NCBI GenBank assembly: GCA_021202515.1
Contig: JAJQCW010000063.1
Span: 1-52,378 of the forward strand
Direction: 5' to 3'
Origin: Clostridiales bacterium
Lineage (GTDB): Bacteria > Bacillota > Clostridia > Oscillospirales > Oscillospiraceae
DNA length: 52,378 nt
The notes beneath the pieces are model-generated. The model saw only the letters and a list, made by a program, of their open reading frames with translations, was not told the origin of the DNA and made no database searches. Every line of letters begins with the position of its first letter. The first letter of the stretch is position 1. This document shows positions 16,102 to 23,353 of this stretch, in pieces. The position numbers and the translations under genes are program-made.

Positions 16102-17109
16102 ATGTATGAAAACTTGAATTTGAATCTGATGACCGAAAATGTGAAGGGAGAACGGCTTGGTGTTGTCCCACAGGTTGACCTCTGCGGAGATCTTCCCAGA
16201 AAACCGGATTACACGATAGATTCCTGGTTTGTGATTGGACGGGTGGAAGAAGCCGGTCACAAAATCAACTATCTGTTCCACATCATGGCGATGCACCCTC
16301 CGATTCCGGTTGAAAGGATTGCAAAAAAGTGGCAGGTTTGTTTTTCCGTTATGGATGAAACCACCGGATATTATCACGCAGGAGATCACTTCTATGGGGA
16401 AAAAGAAATTCAGGCCGAAGAGAACTATTTCAGCCTAAAGTGTCCCAATGCGGAAATGTCCGGCGATTGGGACAAGATGAAGATTTATCTGAAAGAAAAG
16501 GAATTTGTGATTGATACAGAGGCCACTGCTATTCACTATCCCGTCTTCACCAGAGGGTCATCCGTCTTCGATGTATTTGGCATGGTAGTTCATCAGATGT
16601 CCATTCCGTACATGAAAACAGTCGGAACTTTGACTGTCAAGGGGAGAACCTATGAGCTGAATGGAGAGAACGCTACCTCCTGGTTTGACCGTCAGTGGCA
16701 GAAGCAGAATTTTAAAATCAAAACAGCCTGGAGTTGGATGGCAATTTATTTAGACAATGGCGAAGTGCTCAGCGTGTTCGATGCAGAAGGTGAAACAGAT
16801 ACGCCTCGTTTTATGACAGTGCTGAGAAATGACGGTTCGTTATCTCATTCCACCAACTTTAAGCCGCTTGCGGAAGCGCAGACCCGAACCTGGACATCAA
16901 AGGCTTCCGGCAACACTTATGCTACCAGATGGGATTTGAACCTTTACGATTATGATTCCACGCTCCATGTGGAACCTGTGGTGGAACAGCAGGAAATCAA
17001 ATCTGATATGAACAAACTCAGCAAGTATGAGGGCAGTGCAACTGTGACGGGGACCTTTGAGGGCAAGCCAGTCACCGGAAGGGCCACCATCGAAATTATC
17101 ATGATTTGA
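16102..17109 (+). CDS. Lipocalin-like CrtC/AttH-family protein
   Basis: The 335-residue protein consists of two lipocalin-type beta-barrel halves, as in the CrtC/AttH family (hydroxyneurosporene synthase-like, secreted-hydrolase-like). Signs are SWFDRQWQKQNF, WSWMAIYLDNGE and the final GRATIEIIMI strand. Family members bind hydrophobic ligands; some hydrate them. No signal peptide is seen. AAAGG is the only ribosome site before ATG 16102. It is divergent from the TetR at 15393-15941 and is likely induced by that regulator's ligand. Confidence 0.75.
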   Translation: MYENLNLNLMTENVKGERLGVVPQVDLCGDLPRKPDYTIDSWFVIGRVEEAGHKINYLFHIMAMHPPIPVERIAKKWQVCFSVMDETTGYYHAGDHFYGEKEIQAEENYFSLKCPNAEMSGDWDKMKIYLKEKEFVIDTEATAIHYPVFTRGSSVFDVFGMVVHQMSIPYMKTVGTLTVKGRTYELNGENATSWFDRQWQKQNFKIKTAWSWMAIYLDNGEVLSVFDAEGETDTPRFMTVLRNDGSLSHSTNFKPLAEAQTRTWTSKASGNTYATRWDLNLYDYDSTLHVEPVVEQQEIKSDMNKLSKYEGSATVTGTFEGKPVTGRATIEIIMI

Positions 17110-17142
17110 GCGTGGTTTAAAGATTACCATTCAGATAATAAA

Positions 17143-17319
17143 CTTCCAGTTGAACAAAGGGGACCATTTTCGCAACTCCACAGGACGGATGGCCGCAGGG
17201 ATTCAATGGACGCTGGAGCAGCAGCTTTGAGCGAAGCAGGAACCGGGAACAGCGGCAGCATCTGAACAGAAAAATAAGAATCCGGCAGGCCGTCACAGAA
17301 ATTGTGGCGGTCTGCCGGA
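17143..17319 (+). repeat. 177-bp direct repeat, copy 2
   Basis: This is the second copy of 15184-15360, 1,959 bp downstream in the same orientation. It contains an esterase 3' end and its terminator. Confidence 0.9.
17145..17230 (+). pseudogene. 3' fragment of a second esterase gene
   Basis: It encodes the last ~28 residues of the esterase family (FQLNKGDHFRNS ... WTLEQQL) ending at TGA 17228-17230. No start or 5' part precedes it; the lipocalin gene ends 36 bp upstream. It keeps the catalytic histidine region, so it derives from a paralogous esterase whose body was lost. Confidence 0.75.
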
Positions 17320-17326
17320 CCTTTTT
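17281..17326 (+). terminator. Terminator after the lipocalin-like gene
   Basis: TCCGGCAG pairs with CTGCCGGA and CCTTTTT follows. It is the repeat-copy counterpart of the terminator at 15321-15365. Confidence 0.8.
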
Positions 17327-17336
17327 AAGGATGGTT

Positions 17337-17690
17337 TCACTGTTCGTTCTGCGCCTTATAGTTTTCGCCCCAATCCCACATGGCGTCTAAAATTGGTTTC
17401 AGGCTATAGCCCAGTTCTGTCAGGGTGTATTCCACATGGGGCGGCACTTCTGGGAAAACGGTGCGGGTCACAAGGCCGCTGGCCTCCATTTGCCGCAGTT
17501 GAGCGGTTAGTACCTTCTGGGAGACATGGCCGATGGATTTTTTCAGCTCGCCAAACCGTTTCGTTCCGGGCATCAGGTCCCGGAGGATCAACACTTTCCA
17601 CTTGTCGCTGATCAGCATTAAGGTCGTCTCCACCGGACATTCGGGCAGCTCTTTTTTGGGCGTTGTCTGAATGTCTTTTTTGTTTTCCAT
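17337..17690 (-). CDS. HxlR-family transcriptional regulator
   Basis: The 117-residue winged-helix protein has the HxlR signatures CPVETTLMLISDKWKVLILR and LTAQLRQMEASGLVTR, ending in the beta-wing VEYTLTELG. A conserved cysteine (C19) could sense redox or electrophile stress. It is divergent from a flavodoxin-like oxidoreductase, the classic HxlR target. Two copies of a palindromic operator lie between them. TATAGT (rc of 17722-17727) inside the first operator is its probable -10, implying autorepression. Confidence 0.9.
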   Translation of the reverse strand: MENKKDIQTTPKKELPECPVETTLMLISDKWKVLILRDLMPGTKRFGELKKSIGHVSQKVLTAQLRQMEASGLVTRTVFPEVPPHVEYTLTELGYSLKPILDAMWDWGENYKAQNEQ

Positions 17691-17717
17691 GTGCGGTCCC
17701 TCCTATGGTTTCCAAAT

Positions 17718-17751
17718 GGTAACTATAGCACAATATTGTACTTACTTTACA
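17718..17751. promoter_or_regulatory. HxlR operator candidate, copy 1
   Basis: A 34-bp unit, GGTAACTATAGCACAATATT followed by GTACTTACTTTACA, recurs at 17861-17894. The core is the palindrome ACAATATTGT. It covers the leftward promoter of the HxlR gene. TTTACA at its right end, with TATTAT 17 bp on, would also form a rightward promoter. Confidence 0.7.
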
Positions 17752-17860
17752 AATTCTCCGTACACCCTTATTATAGAGTCAGTAAGAGGGAATTGCAAGA
17801 CGATTCCGATCAAATCGTTTCCCAAAACGCAGACAACCGGCTGGGGCATGGTATCCTGCC

Positions 17861-17917
17861 GGTAACTATACCACAATATTGTGCGTACTTCACAGGCTGC
17901 CAAACTGCTGGTACAAT
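17861..17917 (+). promoter_or_regulatory. HxlR operator copy 2 and flavodoxin promoter
   Basis: The second 34-bp operator (17861-17894) has the perfect palindrome CACAATATTGTG. Its last six bases TTCACA (17889-17894) are a -35, followed after 17 bp by TACAAT (17912-17917), so the regulator would overlap the promoter. Between the two operators (17752-17860) I see no gene. Confidence 0.7.
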
Positions 17918-17970
17918 AAAACCAGTCAAGAAGGAACCCTTGCAGAAAACGAAATTTGGAGGTCATCACT

Positions 17971-18540
17971 ATGAAAAAGGTACTTATCGTCAACGCAAGC
18001 AAGCGCCGCAATGGCAACTCCTATGCCCTGGCAAAGAGATTTGCTGAGCAGATGGAGGGGAAGGCTGAGGTCACGACCTTTAACATCGGTGAGAAGGATG
18101 TGCGTGTGTGTCTTGCCTGTGATGGCTGCAAGCGTCAGCACACCCCCAACTGTGTCCAGAAGGATGACTTCACCGCTCTGATCCCCGCCATCGACAACTG
18201 TGATGCGATGCTGATCCTGGCTCCTGTCCATTGGGATCAGTTCCCCGCCCAACTGAAGGCTTTCCTGGACCGCACCTACTCCTTCATGGACTTCACCCAG
18301 CCTGATATGTCCATGGCCACCCGCAAGGACAAGAAGCTGGCTGGTTACTTCTTCGCTGGCTTCGGCCCTGTGGATGTGTACACCCAGATGGTGGAGACCA
18401 ACCTGAAGAGCTTCGCCACTGCCGGTTTCCGGGATTATAAAGCCTATGTAGTCGGCAACGCCAACGTCCCCGGCTCCGCGATGGAGAACGAGGAGGCTAT
18501 GAAAACCGCCGACGAAGTGGCCGCCTGGCTCATTGGCTGA
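17971..18540 (+). CDS. Flavodoxin-fold NAD(P)H:FMN oxidoreductase
   Basis: The 189-residue protein begins with MKKVLIVNASKRRNGNS, the FMN phosphate-binding loop of the NADPH-dependent FMN reductase family. It has CLACDGCKR, a cysteine pair typical of the iron-sulfur flavoprotein-like branch, and APVHWDQFPAQLKAFLDR. It probably reduces quinones, nitro compounds or other electrophiles. ATG 17971 is preceded by TTTGGAGG. Regulation by the divergent HxlR is inferred from the operator positions. Confidence 0.85.
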   Translation: MKKVLIVNASKRRNGNSYALAKRFAEQMEGKAEVTTFNIGEKDVRVCLACDGCKRQHTPNCVQKDDFTALIPAIDNCDAMLILAPVHWDQFPAQLKAFLDRTYSFMDFTQPDMSMATRKDKKLAGYFFAGFGPVDVYTQMVETNLKSFATAGFRDYKAYVVGNANVPGSAMENEEAMKTADEVAAWLIG

Positions 18541-18583
18541 TTGAGCTCCCGCGCGTGTTAAGGCTTACCGCATAAATCGGTGA

Positions 18584-18619
18584 GAGCGCCTGACGGACAA
18601 ACTGTGCTGTCAGGCGCTC
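18584..18619 (+). terminator. Terminator-like hairpin after the flavodoxin gene
   Basis: GAGCGCCTGAC pairs perfectly with GTCAGGCGCTC (11 bp, 14-nt loop). There is no T-tract, so it may instead be an attenuator or mRNA end structure before the next operon. Confidence 0.45.
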
Positions 18620-18651
18620 CACTGTACCGTCAGAATGGAGGTTGATACCAT

Positions 18652-19260
18652 ATGAACAGAAACGACTATTTGAAGCTGCTGGTGGAGGACATTCACTCCA
18701 CTATCGTGGCAACCATCGGCGCAGACGGACATCCCCAGACCCGCACCATTGACATGATGCTGTGGGATGAGCAGGGGGTATACTTTCTGACGGCGAAGGG
18801 CAAAGCCTTTTACAGCCAACTCATGGAGCAGCGGTACATTGCCCTTTCCGCCACGCAGGACAAAAAGTCCGTTTCTCTGCGGGGCAAAGTTCAGAACATC
18901 GGCAGCGAAAAGCTGGACGAGATGTTTGAAAAGAACCCCTATATGCAAAAGATTTACCCTGGTGACACCCGCAGCGCCCTGGAGGTGTTCCGGCTGTACG
19001 AGGCCAGCGGGGAATACTTCGACATCAGCGACCCGGCCCATGTGACGCGGGACAGCATTGTCATCGGTCAGCCGGAGGCGGTGGCCAGCGGCTACTTTGT
19101 GGGTAGCGCCTGCATCGGCTGCAAGCTGTGCTGCTCCGTCTGTCCCCAGAAGTGCATCGACATCTCTGCCAAGCCTGTGGTCATCGACCAGAGCCGCTGC
19201 CTGCACTGCGGACGCTGCTCGGAAATCTGCCCCAGGCAGGCCATCGAAAAGAGAGGATAA
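18652..19260 (+). CDS. PNPOx-like flavoprotein fused to a 2[4Fe-4S] ferredoxin
   Basis: Residues ~1-140 form a pyridoxamine-phosphate-oxidase-like split barrel (TIVATIGADGHPQTRTIDMM). The C-terminal ~55 residues hold two [4Fe-4S] motifs: CIGCKLCCSVCPQKC and CLHCGRCSEICP. Such proteins pass electrons between a flavin and ferredoxin clusters. GGAGG precedes ATG 18652. It is the first gene of an operon with a macrodomain and a sirtuin (2-bp gap to the macrodomain), which links redox chemistry to ADP-ribosylation control. Confidence 0.85.
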   Translation: MNRNDYLKLLVEDIHSTIVATIGADGHPQTRTIDMMLWDEQGVYFLTAKGKAFYSQLMEQRYIALSATQDKKSVSLRGKVQNIGSEKLDEMFEKNPYMQKIYPGDTRSALEVFRLYEASGEYFDISDPAHVTRDSIVIGQPEAVASGYFVGSACIGCKLCCSVCPQKCIDISAKPVVIDQSRCLHCGRCSEICPRQAIEKRG

Positions 19261-19262
19261 CC

Positions 19263-20036
19263 ATGACTCAGGACGAACGCAGAGTATATTTAATCAAGGC
19301 GCTTCTTGCGGAGGATAGCCGATATCAGGGGATGGAGATATCCGCCGACGTGCAGCAGCAGAAGCGGCTCCTGCGGGCGCTGTTCAACGTGCGGATGCCG
19401 GAACCGGTCAGCGCGGAATTTTTGACGGTGCAGGACGCCTATTTACAGGAGGAAACCCGACAGAAGGGGATTACAGACCTTTCCGACCTGACGCCTGTGC
19501 AGGAGGGCCTCTACCTCTGGCAGGGGGACATTACCACCCTGCGCTGCGGGGCCATCGTCAACGCCGCCAATTCGCAGATGCTGGGCTGCTTCTGCCCCAA
19601 CCACGGCTGTATTGACAACGCCATTCACACCTATGCGGGGGTACAGCTCCGGGCCGCCTGCGCGGAGCTGATGGAGCGCCAGGGACACGAGGAGGAGACC
19701 GGCAGAGCAAAACTGACCCCGGCGTTCAACCTGCCCTGTGACTGCGTACTCCACACCGTCGGCCCCATCGTCGGCCACTGGCTCACCAGAAAAGACCGGG
19801 AACTGCTGGCCTCCTGCTACCGCTCCTGCCTGGAGCTGGCGGAGCAAAACGGGATTCAGAGCGTTGCGTTTTGCTGCATCTCCACCGGAGAATTTCACTT
19901 CCCCAACGACAAGGCGGCGGAGATCGCCGTCAACACCGTGAAAGAGTACAAACAACAAACCCACAGCGAAATCGAGGTGATCTTCAATGTTTTTAAGGAC
20001 ATCGACCTGGAAATCTACCAAAGCCTGCTCCAATAA
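19263..20036 (+). CDS. Zinc-dependent macrodomain ADP-ribosyl hydrolase
   Basis: The 257-residue protein has a helical N-terminal extension and a macrodomain from about residue 75 (GDITTLRCGAIVNAANSQML). The segment GCFCPNHGCIDNAIH supplies the Cys-His-Cys set that defines the zinc-containing macrodomain class (Zn-Macro). These enzymes remove ADP-ribose from protein side chains. The gene is directly followed by a sirtuin that overlaps it by 50 bp, the pairing known from SirTM operons, where sirtuin writes and macrodomain erases the mark. Confidence 0.92.
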   Translation: MTQDERRVYLIKALLAEDSRYQGMEISADVQQQKRLLRALFNVRMPEPVSAEFLTVQDAYLQEETRQKGITDLSDLTPVQEGLYLWQGDITTLRCGAIVNAANSQMLGCFCPNHGCIDNAIHTYAGVQLRAACAELMERQGHEEETGRAKLTPAFNLPCDCVLHTVGPIVGHWLTRKDRELLASCYRSCLELAEQNGIQSVAFCCISTGEFHFPNDKAAEIAVNTVKEYKQQTHSEIEVIFNVFKDIDLEIYQSLLQ

Positions 20037-20859
20037 CATCGAACGGCTGAAACAGGAGCTGGAGACGGCGGACGCCATCGTCATCGGCGCGGGAGCGGGG
20101 CTTTCCACTTCGGCGGGGATGCGCTATGACGGGGAACGCTTTGAAAAATATTTCTCGGACTTTCACAGGAAGTACGGCATTACCGATATGTACTCCGGCG
20201 GCTTCTATCCCTTTGGCACCCTGGAGGAATATTGGGCGTGGTGGTCCCGGCACATTCTGGTCAACCGCTATGAGGCGGGGGTAGGGAAGCCCTACAGCGA
20301 CCTGCTGGATCTGGTGAAGGACAAGGATTATTTTGTGCTGACCACCAACGTAGACCATCAATTCCAGCTTGCCGGGTTCGACAAGAAGCGGCTGTTCTAC
20401 ACCCAGGGGGATTATGGCCTGTGGCAATGCTCCAAACCCTGCCACAAAAAGACCTATGACAACGAAGAAGTGGTCCGGCAGATGGTGGCCGAGCAGAAAG
20501 ATATGAAGATCCCCTCGGAACTGGTGCCCCACTGCCCGATTTGCGGCGCGCCCATGAATGTAAACCTGCGCTGTGACGATACCTTTGTGGAGGACCAGGG
20601 CTGGCACCGGGCCGCGGAACGGTACAATGATTTTATCCGGCGGCACGAAAACCAGCACGTCCTGTTCCTGGAGCTGGGCGTAGGAGCGAACACCCCCGTC
20701 ATCATCAAATACCCCTTCTGGCAGATGACGGCGAAGAACCCCAAAGCGGTTTACGCCTGTGTGAACTACGGGGAGGCGTTTTGCCCGAAAGAAATTGAAC
20801 GTCAGTCTATTTGTATTGATGCGGATATCAATGCGGTGTTCCAAAAGATACTTGCGTGA
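19987..20859 (+). CDS. SirTM-class sirtuin (protein ADP-ribosyltransferase type)
   Basis: The 290-residue protein has the NAD-binding motif AIVIGAGAGLSTSAGM, TTNVDHQFQLAGF and two zinc-binding cysteine pairs (CSKPC and CPICG). SirTM proteins ADP-ribosylate, rather than deacetylate, a lipoylated GcvH-like carrier protein in the systems studied. The start at ATG 19987, inside the macrodomain gene, is supported by GAGGTGA 6 bp upstream. No GcvH-L or lipoate ligase gene is visible nearby, which is unusual for this class; the target may be elsewhere or different. Confidence 0.88.
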   Translation: MFLRTSTWKSTKACSNNIERLKQELETADAIVIGAGAGLSTSAGMRYDGERFEKYFSDFHRKYGITDMYSGGFYPFGTLEEYWAWWSRHILVNRYEAGVGKPYSDLLDLVKDKDYFVLTTNVDHQFQLAGFDKKRLFYTQGDYGLWQCSKPCHKKTYDNEEVVRQMVAEQKDMKIPSELVPHCPICGAPMNVNLRCDDTFVEDQGWHRAAERYNDFIRRHENQHVLFLELGVGANTPVIIKYPFWQMTAKNPKAVYACVNYGEAFCPKEIERQSICIDADINAVFQKILA

Positions 20860-20942
20860 ACCGCCCCATTTGGCCGGAGGCGCAAGCACAGAAGAAGCAG
20901 AACATGAGCACGGTTGAACAGTAAGCGTCAAAATCACAATTT

Positions 20943-20973
20943 GCGCCCAGGGTGCCGGCAGCACCCTGGGCGC
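20943..20973 (+). terminator. Hairpin after the sirtuin operon
   Basis: GCGCCCAGGGTGC pairs perfectly with GCACCCTGGGCGC over a 5-nt loop. The T-tract is weak; it sits between convergent genes and may serve both. Confidence 0.65.
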
Positions 20974-21029
20974 AGTTATATCAGGAAATGCAAGTTACAA
21001 AATGCCGTTTCCTGTGAAAACGGACAAAA

Positions 21030-22175
21030 TCATTTTACGCCCATCGCCCCGGAAATCACCATGCGCTGCACTTCGCTGGTGCCTTCATAAATCTCCGTGA
21101 TTTTGGCGTCCCGCAGGAACCGTTCAAAGGGATACTCGCCGGATACGCCGTCCACCCCTACCAGGTCAATACAGCGGCGGGTGACATCCACAGCGGTTTC
21201 GGAGGCAAAGAGCTTTCCCATCGCGGCGTACTGTCCAAAGGGGTCGCCGTCCTGTTTGGCCTGTGCTGCCCGCTGGACAAGGAGCCGGGCGGCGTCCACT
21301 TTGGTTTGCATATCCGCAAGTTGGAACTGGGTGTATTGGTATTTGGAAATCAATTGCCCATTCATGCTGTGTTCCGTCACATATTTTTTGCAGCAGTCGA
21401 TGGCCCCCTGCGCGATGCCGACCGCCTGGGCGCCGACGCTGATGCGCCCGCCGTCCAGGGTGGTAAGCGCCGTTTTAAAGCCTTTCCCCAATTCGCCCAG
21501 CAGATTTTCCTTGGGGATTTTGCAATCCTGGAAAACCAGTTCGTAGGTAGCAGAGCCGCGAATGCCCATCTTCTTTTCCTTTTTGCCAAAGGTAAAGCCA
21601 GGTGTGCCTTTCTCCACCACAAAGGCGGAAATGCCCCTGGTCCTTTGGCTGGGGTCAGTCACAGCGCTGATAAAATAGATGTCCGCATAGTAACCGTTGG
21701 TGATAAAGATTTTGGAGCCGTTGAGCAGCCAGTGGTCGCCCTTGTCCTCGGCTTTTGTGCGCTGGCCGCCGCCCAAATCCGTACCGGCGCCCGGTTCTGT
21801 GCAGCCAAACGCGCCCAGCTTTTGGCCCTTCATCAGCGGCAGCAGGTATTTCTCCTTCTGCTCCGGCGTTCCAAGCACGGAAAGCGCATAAGCCCCCAGG
21901 GAGTGGTGGGCAGCGAACATGATGGAAGTGGTGGCGCAGTATTTTGCCAGCTCCTCCACCATGGCGATATAGGCCAGATAGGAGTGTCCGCCGCCGCCGA
22001 CTTCTTTCGGGTAGCAGACCCCCATCAGATTCATCTCGCCCAGACGCTTGAATGCCTCGGACGGAAATCGTTCCTGTTCGTCCAGCTCCGCCGCCAGCGG
22101 TGCAACCTCATTGACCGCAAACTCGTGGATTTGCGCCAGCAACCGTTGTTCTTCCTCCGTAAAGTGAAAATCCAT
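21030..22175 (-). CDS. Acyl-CoA dehydrogenase
   Basis: The 381-residue flavoenzyme has the family signatures GAFGCTEPGAGTDLGG and, near the C-terminus, RDAKITEIYEGTSEVQRMVI containing the catalytic glutamate (YEGT). It oxidises acyl-CoA to enoyl-CoA, passing electrons to ETF. No etfAB or other beta-oxidation gene is adjacent. The start at ATG 22175 is chosen for AAGGAGG upstream. A LysR gene is divergent at 22332 and is the likely regulator. Confidence 0.92.
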   Translation of the reverse strand: MDFHFTEEEQRLLAQIHEFAVNEVAPLAAELDEQERFPSEAFKRLGEMNLMGVCYPKEVGGGGHSYLAYIAMVEELAKYCATTSIMFAAHHSLGAYALSVLGTPEQKEKYLLPLMKGQKLGAFGCTEPGAGTDLGGGQRTKAEDKGDHWLLNGSKIFITNGYYADIYFISAVTDPSQRTRGISAFVVEKGTPGFTFGKKEKKMGIRGSATYELVFQDCKIPKENLLGELGKGFKTALTTLDGGRISVGAQAVGIAQGAIDCCKKYVTEHSMNGQLISKYQYTQFQLADMQTKVDAARLLVQRAAQAKQDGDPFGQYAAMGKLFASETAVDVTRRCIDLVGVDGVSGEYPFERFLRDAKITEIYEGTSEVQRMVISGAMGVK

Positions 22176-22245
22176 TGCTCTTCCTCCTTGTGTCATTTTT
22201 GAACGGGTGTTGTACATTCAGCGCTTGCCATCTCCCGCCCTCTGG

Positions 22246-22274
22246 ATTATAATAACACCAGAGGCCATTCAGAA
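22246..22274 (-). promoter_or_regulatory. Promoter candidate of the acyl-CoA dehydrogenase gene
   Basis: On the minus strand TATAAT (22246-22251) lies 17 bp from a weak -35 TTCTGA (22269-22274). A weak -35 fits a LysR-activated promoter. Confidence 0.45.
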
Positions 22275-22331
22275 AAAGCGAATGATTCGAAATGCAAGAT
22301 TCGACTTTTTCGTACAATTTGGGAGGATACA

Positions 22332-23240
22332 ATGGACACGAAAAATCTTGCCACACTGGTTGCCATTATAGAAACCGGCAGTTTTCAAAAGGCGGCAGCG
22401 CAGCTCAATTATGCGCCTTCCACTGTTACCTCTCAGATACGGCAGTTGGAAGACGAACTCTCCATAAAGCTGTTTGAAAAGGTCGGGCGAAAAATGGAGC
22501 TGACCCAGGCGGGACGGGACATCCTGCCGTTCGTCAGGGACATTTTGCAAAACGTGGAGCAAATCAACAACTATCAAAAAGACCTCTCAGAAATCACGGG
22601 CACCCTGCGGCTGGTTGCGCCGGACTCGATTTTTATCTATCTTATGCAGCCCATCATCAAGGAAATTCTGTACGAGGCTCCCAAGATCAATCTGGTTTTC
22701 AATTCGCTTCCCTCGGAGGAGATCAACCAGGCCATCGTCAATGGAACTGCGGACATTGGAATCGACTGCGATAAGGGCCACTTCCCGGATACGGTGGCGC
22801 ATCTGCCCGGCAGACCATTCCAGGCGTGTTTGATCGCTTCCCCTTTTATGGCCCCAGCGGAACGGGACTTCATCACCCCCCACCAGCGGAAAGCGGTCAG
22901 CATGATTCTGAACGAACCGTATGCAAATTATCAAAAAGGAATCTCTGCTTATTTTGACCGGAAGGACATTGTACTGAACCCCGACATGAAGCTGCAAAGC
23001 ATCGAGGCGGTCAAGCGAAGCGTTATGAACAATCTGGGGATCGCCTACGTCCCGCAGTTTTCTGTGGAGGAAGAGCTGAAAAACGGTTCCCTGCTCCGAT
23101 TGGAGACGGAGTTGGATGACAAATCGTTTCCGGGGGTAATTGTGTTTCACAAAAACAGGTGGGTCAGTCCGCAGATGGAATTGGCGTTTCGGATTTTGCA
23201 GGAGCAAATTGAGGTTGACTATAGGGAATATAAGCGTTGA
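22332..23240 (+). CDS. LysR-family transcriptional regulator
   Basis: The 302-residue protein has the LysR winged helix (TGSFQKAAAQLNYAPSTVTS, QIRQLEDEL) in residues 1-62 and a periplasmic-binding-like effector domain after. GGGAGG precedes ATG 22332. It is divergent from the acyl-CoA dehydrogenase, sharing a 156-bp gap with AT-rich dyads, so it probably controls that gene in response to an acyl or aromatic acid. Confidence 0.9.
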   Translation: MDTKNLATLVAIIETGSFQKAAAQLNYAPSTVTSQIRQLEDELSIKLFEKVGRKMELTQAGRDILPFVRDILQNVEQINNYQKDLSEITGTLRLVAPDSIFIYLMQPIIKEILYEAPKINLVFNSLPSEEINQAIVNGTADIGIDCDKGHFPDTVAHLPGRPFQACLIASPFMAPAERDFITPHQRKAVSMILNEPYANYQKGISAYFDRKDIVLNPDMKLQSIEAVKRSVMNNLGIAYVPQFSVEEELKNGSLLRLETELDDKSFPGVIVFHKNRWVSPQMELAFRILQEQIEVDYREYKR

Positions 23241-23295
23241 AATCCAACGGCACGACCCATTACATCCTTTGTGGTATCAGCCTTGCGTAAGCCAT

Positions 23296-23324
23296 TTGTC
23301 TTGGGTAAACCAGCGTGATACAAT
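23296..23324 (+). promoter_or_regulatory. Promoter of the polymerase/glycosylase operon
   Basis: TTGTCT (23296-23301), 17-bp spacer, TACAAT (23319-23324). I looked for a LexA/SOS box around it and did not find a convincing one. Confidence 0.5.
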
Positions 23325-23353
23325 AATGCCATCAGGACAAGGAGGTGAACCGC

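Noticed and set aside
23241-23353. SOS/LexA box upstream of the Y-family polymerase
   Set aside because: No convincing palindromic LexA-type site was found in the upstream gap.
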